Source: Massilia psychrophila
GTDB taxonomy: Bacteria; Pseudomonadota; Gammaproteobacteria; Burkholderiales; Burkholderiaceae_D
DNA length: 64,000 nucleotides
Reading direction: 5' to 3'
Assembly: GCF_002760665.1 (NCBI RefSeq)
Contig: NZ_PDOB01000019.1
Location: 22,826 to 86,825, forward strand
Shown here: positions 62,049-64,000 of the stretch, in pieces
Numbering within the stretch: the first letter of the stretch is position 1
Layout: every line of letters begins with the position of its first letter
Translations under genes and position numbers: made by a program
The notes under the pieces: model-generated
What the model saw: only the letters and a program-made list of their open reading frames with translations
What the model was told of the DNA's origin: nothing
Databases searched by the model: none

Positions 62049-63314
62049 GTGGCGCAATCATCGTCCAATTTATTCAAGGTGGAGATCCAACCTCCACGCG
62101 TCCCCGGCGCCGTTCCGGCATGGGTACCGCCGTCCGGTTATTTTGCCGATGTCCCGATGTTGAACAATCCGCAGGATGTGACGCCGCATATTTTTGCCGG
62201 CGACAGCTTTGGCACTGACAGCCCTTTCGTTATGTGGGGTGGCAGCGCGATATTAAGTGACTACAGCCCGCTCGGTGCCCAGGTTTATTATGCTGGCGGC
62301 CACGAAGCCAGTTACACGCAGCCAAATATGCAATTCACGTTGATTTGCGATTTCTCAACTCTATCGTGGAGTACCGCCAATATCCCGGTTTACGCCAATC
62401 CGGCGAATACATTTGGCGCCAAGGGACTCGCATCCGACGGCACCCCCATGTGCCCGCATACTTATCTCGGACTGCAGGAGTGTCCTGCCGCTTGGGGTGG
62501 CGGCAAACGCGGATCATTGTTGTCGTTTTTTTGGGCCGGCAGCAGGCTACCCAACAGAATCAACATCGCCGACGTGTCGGTGAAGACGCACGGCTATTCG
62601 CAACTTGCCACCACCCAACCTCAAAATGCTGACCCCACCATGATCCGCTTCAGCCAGCAATCCGCCGACAGCGGCACCTACCCGATTACGGTAATGGATA
62701 GTGTCAGGCAGGGCTGGTGGGCGGCCCCAACCGGCTCGGCCGACTACACGCTATTCGTCAGCAAGACCGGAGAAATTCGCCAGTATCCTGCGGTGGGCGG
62801 CAATCTCGCCAATGGTGCGCTGGTCCTGTGCACGTCCTTGGACCTTCTGGTTGCCATAGACGGCGGCTATGCGTCCGGGCCGAACGCAGGCAACGGCTTT
62901 CGCGCGCTATACATCCGCGACCTCAAAACCGGAGCGATGACGCGCACGACAACAACCGGTATCGTGCCATCGGTGGCCAACGGCTATGACGGCAGCGTCG
63001 GCACTTTCCGCCGCCCGGACACGATGGGGCTGCAATGGGTGGAAGAACTGGGCTGCGTGGTTGGACTGGACCAGTCGGTATCGCCGCCGGTGGTGGTCAA
63101 GCTGACGCCGCCAGCAAGTAACCCGGCCACCGCCACGTGGACCTGGAGTACGGTCGCGAGTTTGAAGCACTCACCAACGGACAGCGGCGGCCAAGCCAAC
63201 CTTCAGGTAGCGCAAAACGGCGTGTGGTCAAAATTCCGATGGGTGCCGTCGCTGCAGGCCTTCGTCTATGGCACGGCGAAGCATCGCAAGCCGCAGGTTA
63301 TCAAGATAATATAA
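62049..63314 (+). CDS. Beta-propeller-like protein of unknown function
   Basis: A 421-residue, Trp/Tyr/Gly-rich protein with repeated GxxxYSPLGAQVYYAGGHEA-, TYPITVMDSVRQGWWAAPTG- and VEELGCVVGLDQS-like blocks, as in kelch or galactose-oxidase-type propellers. No signal peptide. Its start (GTG, AAAGG about 10 bases upstream) gives SSSNLFKVEIQPP, close to the SNLFSIQILP of the preceding gene, 73 bp upstream. The two are likely co-transcribed and may act together on a glycan. Confidence 0.5.
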   Translation: MAQSSSNLFKVEIQPPRVPGAVPAWVPPSGYFADVPMLNNPQDVTPHIFAGDSFGTDSPFVMWGGSAILSDYSPLGAQVYYAGGHEASYTQPNMQFTLICDFSTLSWSTANIPVYANPANTFGAKGLASDGTPMCPHTYLGLQECPAAWGGGKRGSLLSFFWAGSRLPNRINIADVSVKTHGYSQLATTQPQNADPTMIRFSQQSADSGTYPITVMDSVRQGWWAAPTGSADYTLFVSKTGEIRQYPAVGGNLANGALVLCTSLDLLVAIDGGYASGPNAGNGFRALYIRDLKTGAMTRTTTTGIVPSVANGYDGSVGTFRRPDTMGLQWVEELGCVVGLDQSVSPPVVVKLTPPASNPATATWTWSTVASLKHSPTDSGGQANLQVAQNGVWSKFRWVPSLQAFVYGTAKHRKPQVIKII

Positions 63315-63344
63315 GGATAAAACGAGCGCCGGCAGAAGCAAAAC

Positions 63345-63623
63345 AGGGGCTTCGCATTGCGTTAATCGCCACGCGCCAAAGCCGCAGTTGTTTGGCGATC
63401 CGCGCGATTGCGGCGTGGAGCGATCGCCGCAGTCCGACCGCTTCCACCGGCACCAGCTCCACCGTGGTTGAAAATAACGGCCCCTCTGATATTACGCACC
63501 GCCCTCGCGCTCGGACGATTCATCGCTCCAGGCCGGCTCCAACGCCTGCTGCAATGCCAATCGCGCCATCACTGGCACTGGACTTTTCTTTGAGCAACGC
63601 GATAGCACTGTATCCATCACCAT
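63345..63623 (-). pseudogene. IS4-family transposase N-terminal remnant
   Basis: Starting at 63623 the minus strand reads MVMDTVLSRCSKKSPVPVMARLALQQALEPAW, the usual N terminus of an IS4-type transposase. It stops at 63492, and the sequence resumes in another frame as LFSTTVELVPVEAVGLRRSLHAAIARIA. So it is a frameshifted, truncated remnant. The catalytic DDE core is absent. The rest of 63315-63888 shows no gene. Confidence 0.7.
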
Positions 63624-63888
63624 GACTCCACCTCTCGACATGCCCAGAAATGCCTTGGAACGGGGAGGAATAACCCTAGAGTGCCTGAGATTCATTTTTA
63701 AGGGGCTGGCACTTTTGCGCCTTTGGCACGCTAGAGTCGCGACCGGCAGAAGGGACGAACACACAGTTACCCTTTTTGATGATGGGCGCCATTTGCCGAT
63801 GTGTGCCTATTCCGGCTGTCGATAAACCTTACGATTTCAAATCAACTTGTTTCGCATGAAACCTATGCCATTGGTGACTATTTAGCCG

Positions 63889-64000
63889 CTATGCAGCGAG
63901 CCGAATTGGATCGCCATTGAAGGCGCGCCGCAAGACGTCGAGCATGCCGTGGCCTTGTTTGCGCAGCGTGTCGAGGCAGGAGCGGATGACGCAGAAATTC
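63889..64000 (-). CDS. Transposase C-terminal end, IS66-like, cut by the window edge
   Basis: A partial gene entering from the right edge: about 36 residues (VIRSCLDTLRKQGHGMLDVLRRAFNGDPIRLAA, stop at 63889). The phrase SCLDTLRKQG...L resembles the C terminus of IS66-type TnpC transposases. It is too short for certainty. With the IS4 remnant it marks the right end of the polysaccharide locus as a transposition-prone site. Confidence 0.5.
   Translation of the reverse strand, partial: NFCVIRSCLDTLRKQGHGMLDVLRRAFNGDPIRLAA

Noticed and set aside
59499..63314. Prophage tail genes
   Set aside because: No terminase, capsid, integrase or lysis genes nearby; the first gene has a Tat/lipoprotein signal, and the others look like carbohydrate-active proteins.

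Overview
The window is about 64 kb of high-GC DNA (except the stretch near 33-35.5 kb) from a betaproteobacterium, most likely Burkholderiales of the Oxalobacteraceae type (Massilia/Duganella/Janthinobacterium-like). The reasons are a fused isobutyryl-CoA mutase tail at the left edge, a complete exosortase A (XrtA)/PEP-CTERM exopolysaccharide locus, and protein sequences typical of that group. No tRNA, rRNA or CRISPR array was seen. All family names rest on motif and sequence recognition by eye, not on database searches.

Left part (1-13.6 kb). This holds the icmF tail, a small hypothetical gene, the TPR lipoprotein PrsT, and a FeeM-like N-acyltransferase, ThiF/E1-like enzyme and nitroreductase group. 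Next come an internally deleted group IIC intron sitting directly after a rho-independent terminator, and a PEP-CTERM protein (PepA-like) behind a well-formed sigma-54 promoter. Then comes a four-gene HPr-rel-A operon (putative secreted protein, PqqD-like protein, HprK-related kinase, nucleotidyltransferase), the Wza-like export lipoprotein, and a trypsin-like protease. A 17-bp box recurs upstream of pepA and upstream of the HPr-rel-A operon and is probably the PrsR binding site.

Core (13.9-33 kb, + strand). One long, tightly overlapping operon encodes the chain-length protein, tyrosine autokinase, outer-membrane beta-barrel-like protein, ExeA-like ATPase, deacetylase, FemAB-like protein, glycosyltransferases, exosortase A (XrtA-EpsI fusion), asparagine-synthase-like amidotransferase, CapK-like ligase, O-ligase and a second deacetylase. 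Its promoter region carries two copies of a GCAAT-N4-ATTGC dyad.

Middle (33-49 kb). Two divergent operons leave a shared intergenic region at 42.65-42.85 kb. The minus operon carries a flippase, a frameshifted methyltransferase, an acyl-CoA ligase, a PLP decarboxylase, a second asparagine-synthase homologue, a broken GT2 gene, a methyltransferase and a glycosyltransferase. The plus operon carries a DegT aminotransferase, a GNAT-like protein, an acyl carrier protein, hydrolases 2 and 1, a glycosyltransferase and a TPR protein.

Right part (49-64 kb). A minus operon holds prsK-prsR (the two-component system expected to drive PEP-CTERM genes with sigma-54) and a large VanZ-like membrane protein. 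A second minus group has the TviB-type dehydrogenase, the WbpP-type epimerase and the initiating sugar transferase (UDP-HexNAc/HexNAcA supply and priming). Beyond a 600-bp intergenic region lie three plus-strand genes: a Tat-type lipoprotein, a lyase-like protein and a propeller-like protein. Transposase remnants (IS4-like, IS66-like) mark the right edge.

Working model: TviB/WbpP supply sugars, and the TIGR03013 transferase and several GTs build the repeat unit on undecaprenol. The flippase, O-ligase, chain-length, kinase, export and outer-membrane proteins polymerise and export it. XrtA processes PEP-CTERM proteins such as PepA that are made under PrsK-PrsR-sigma-54 control.
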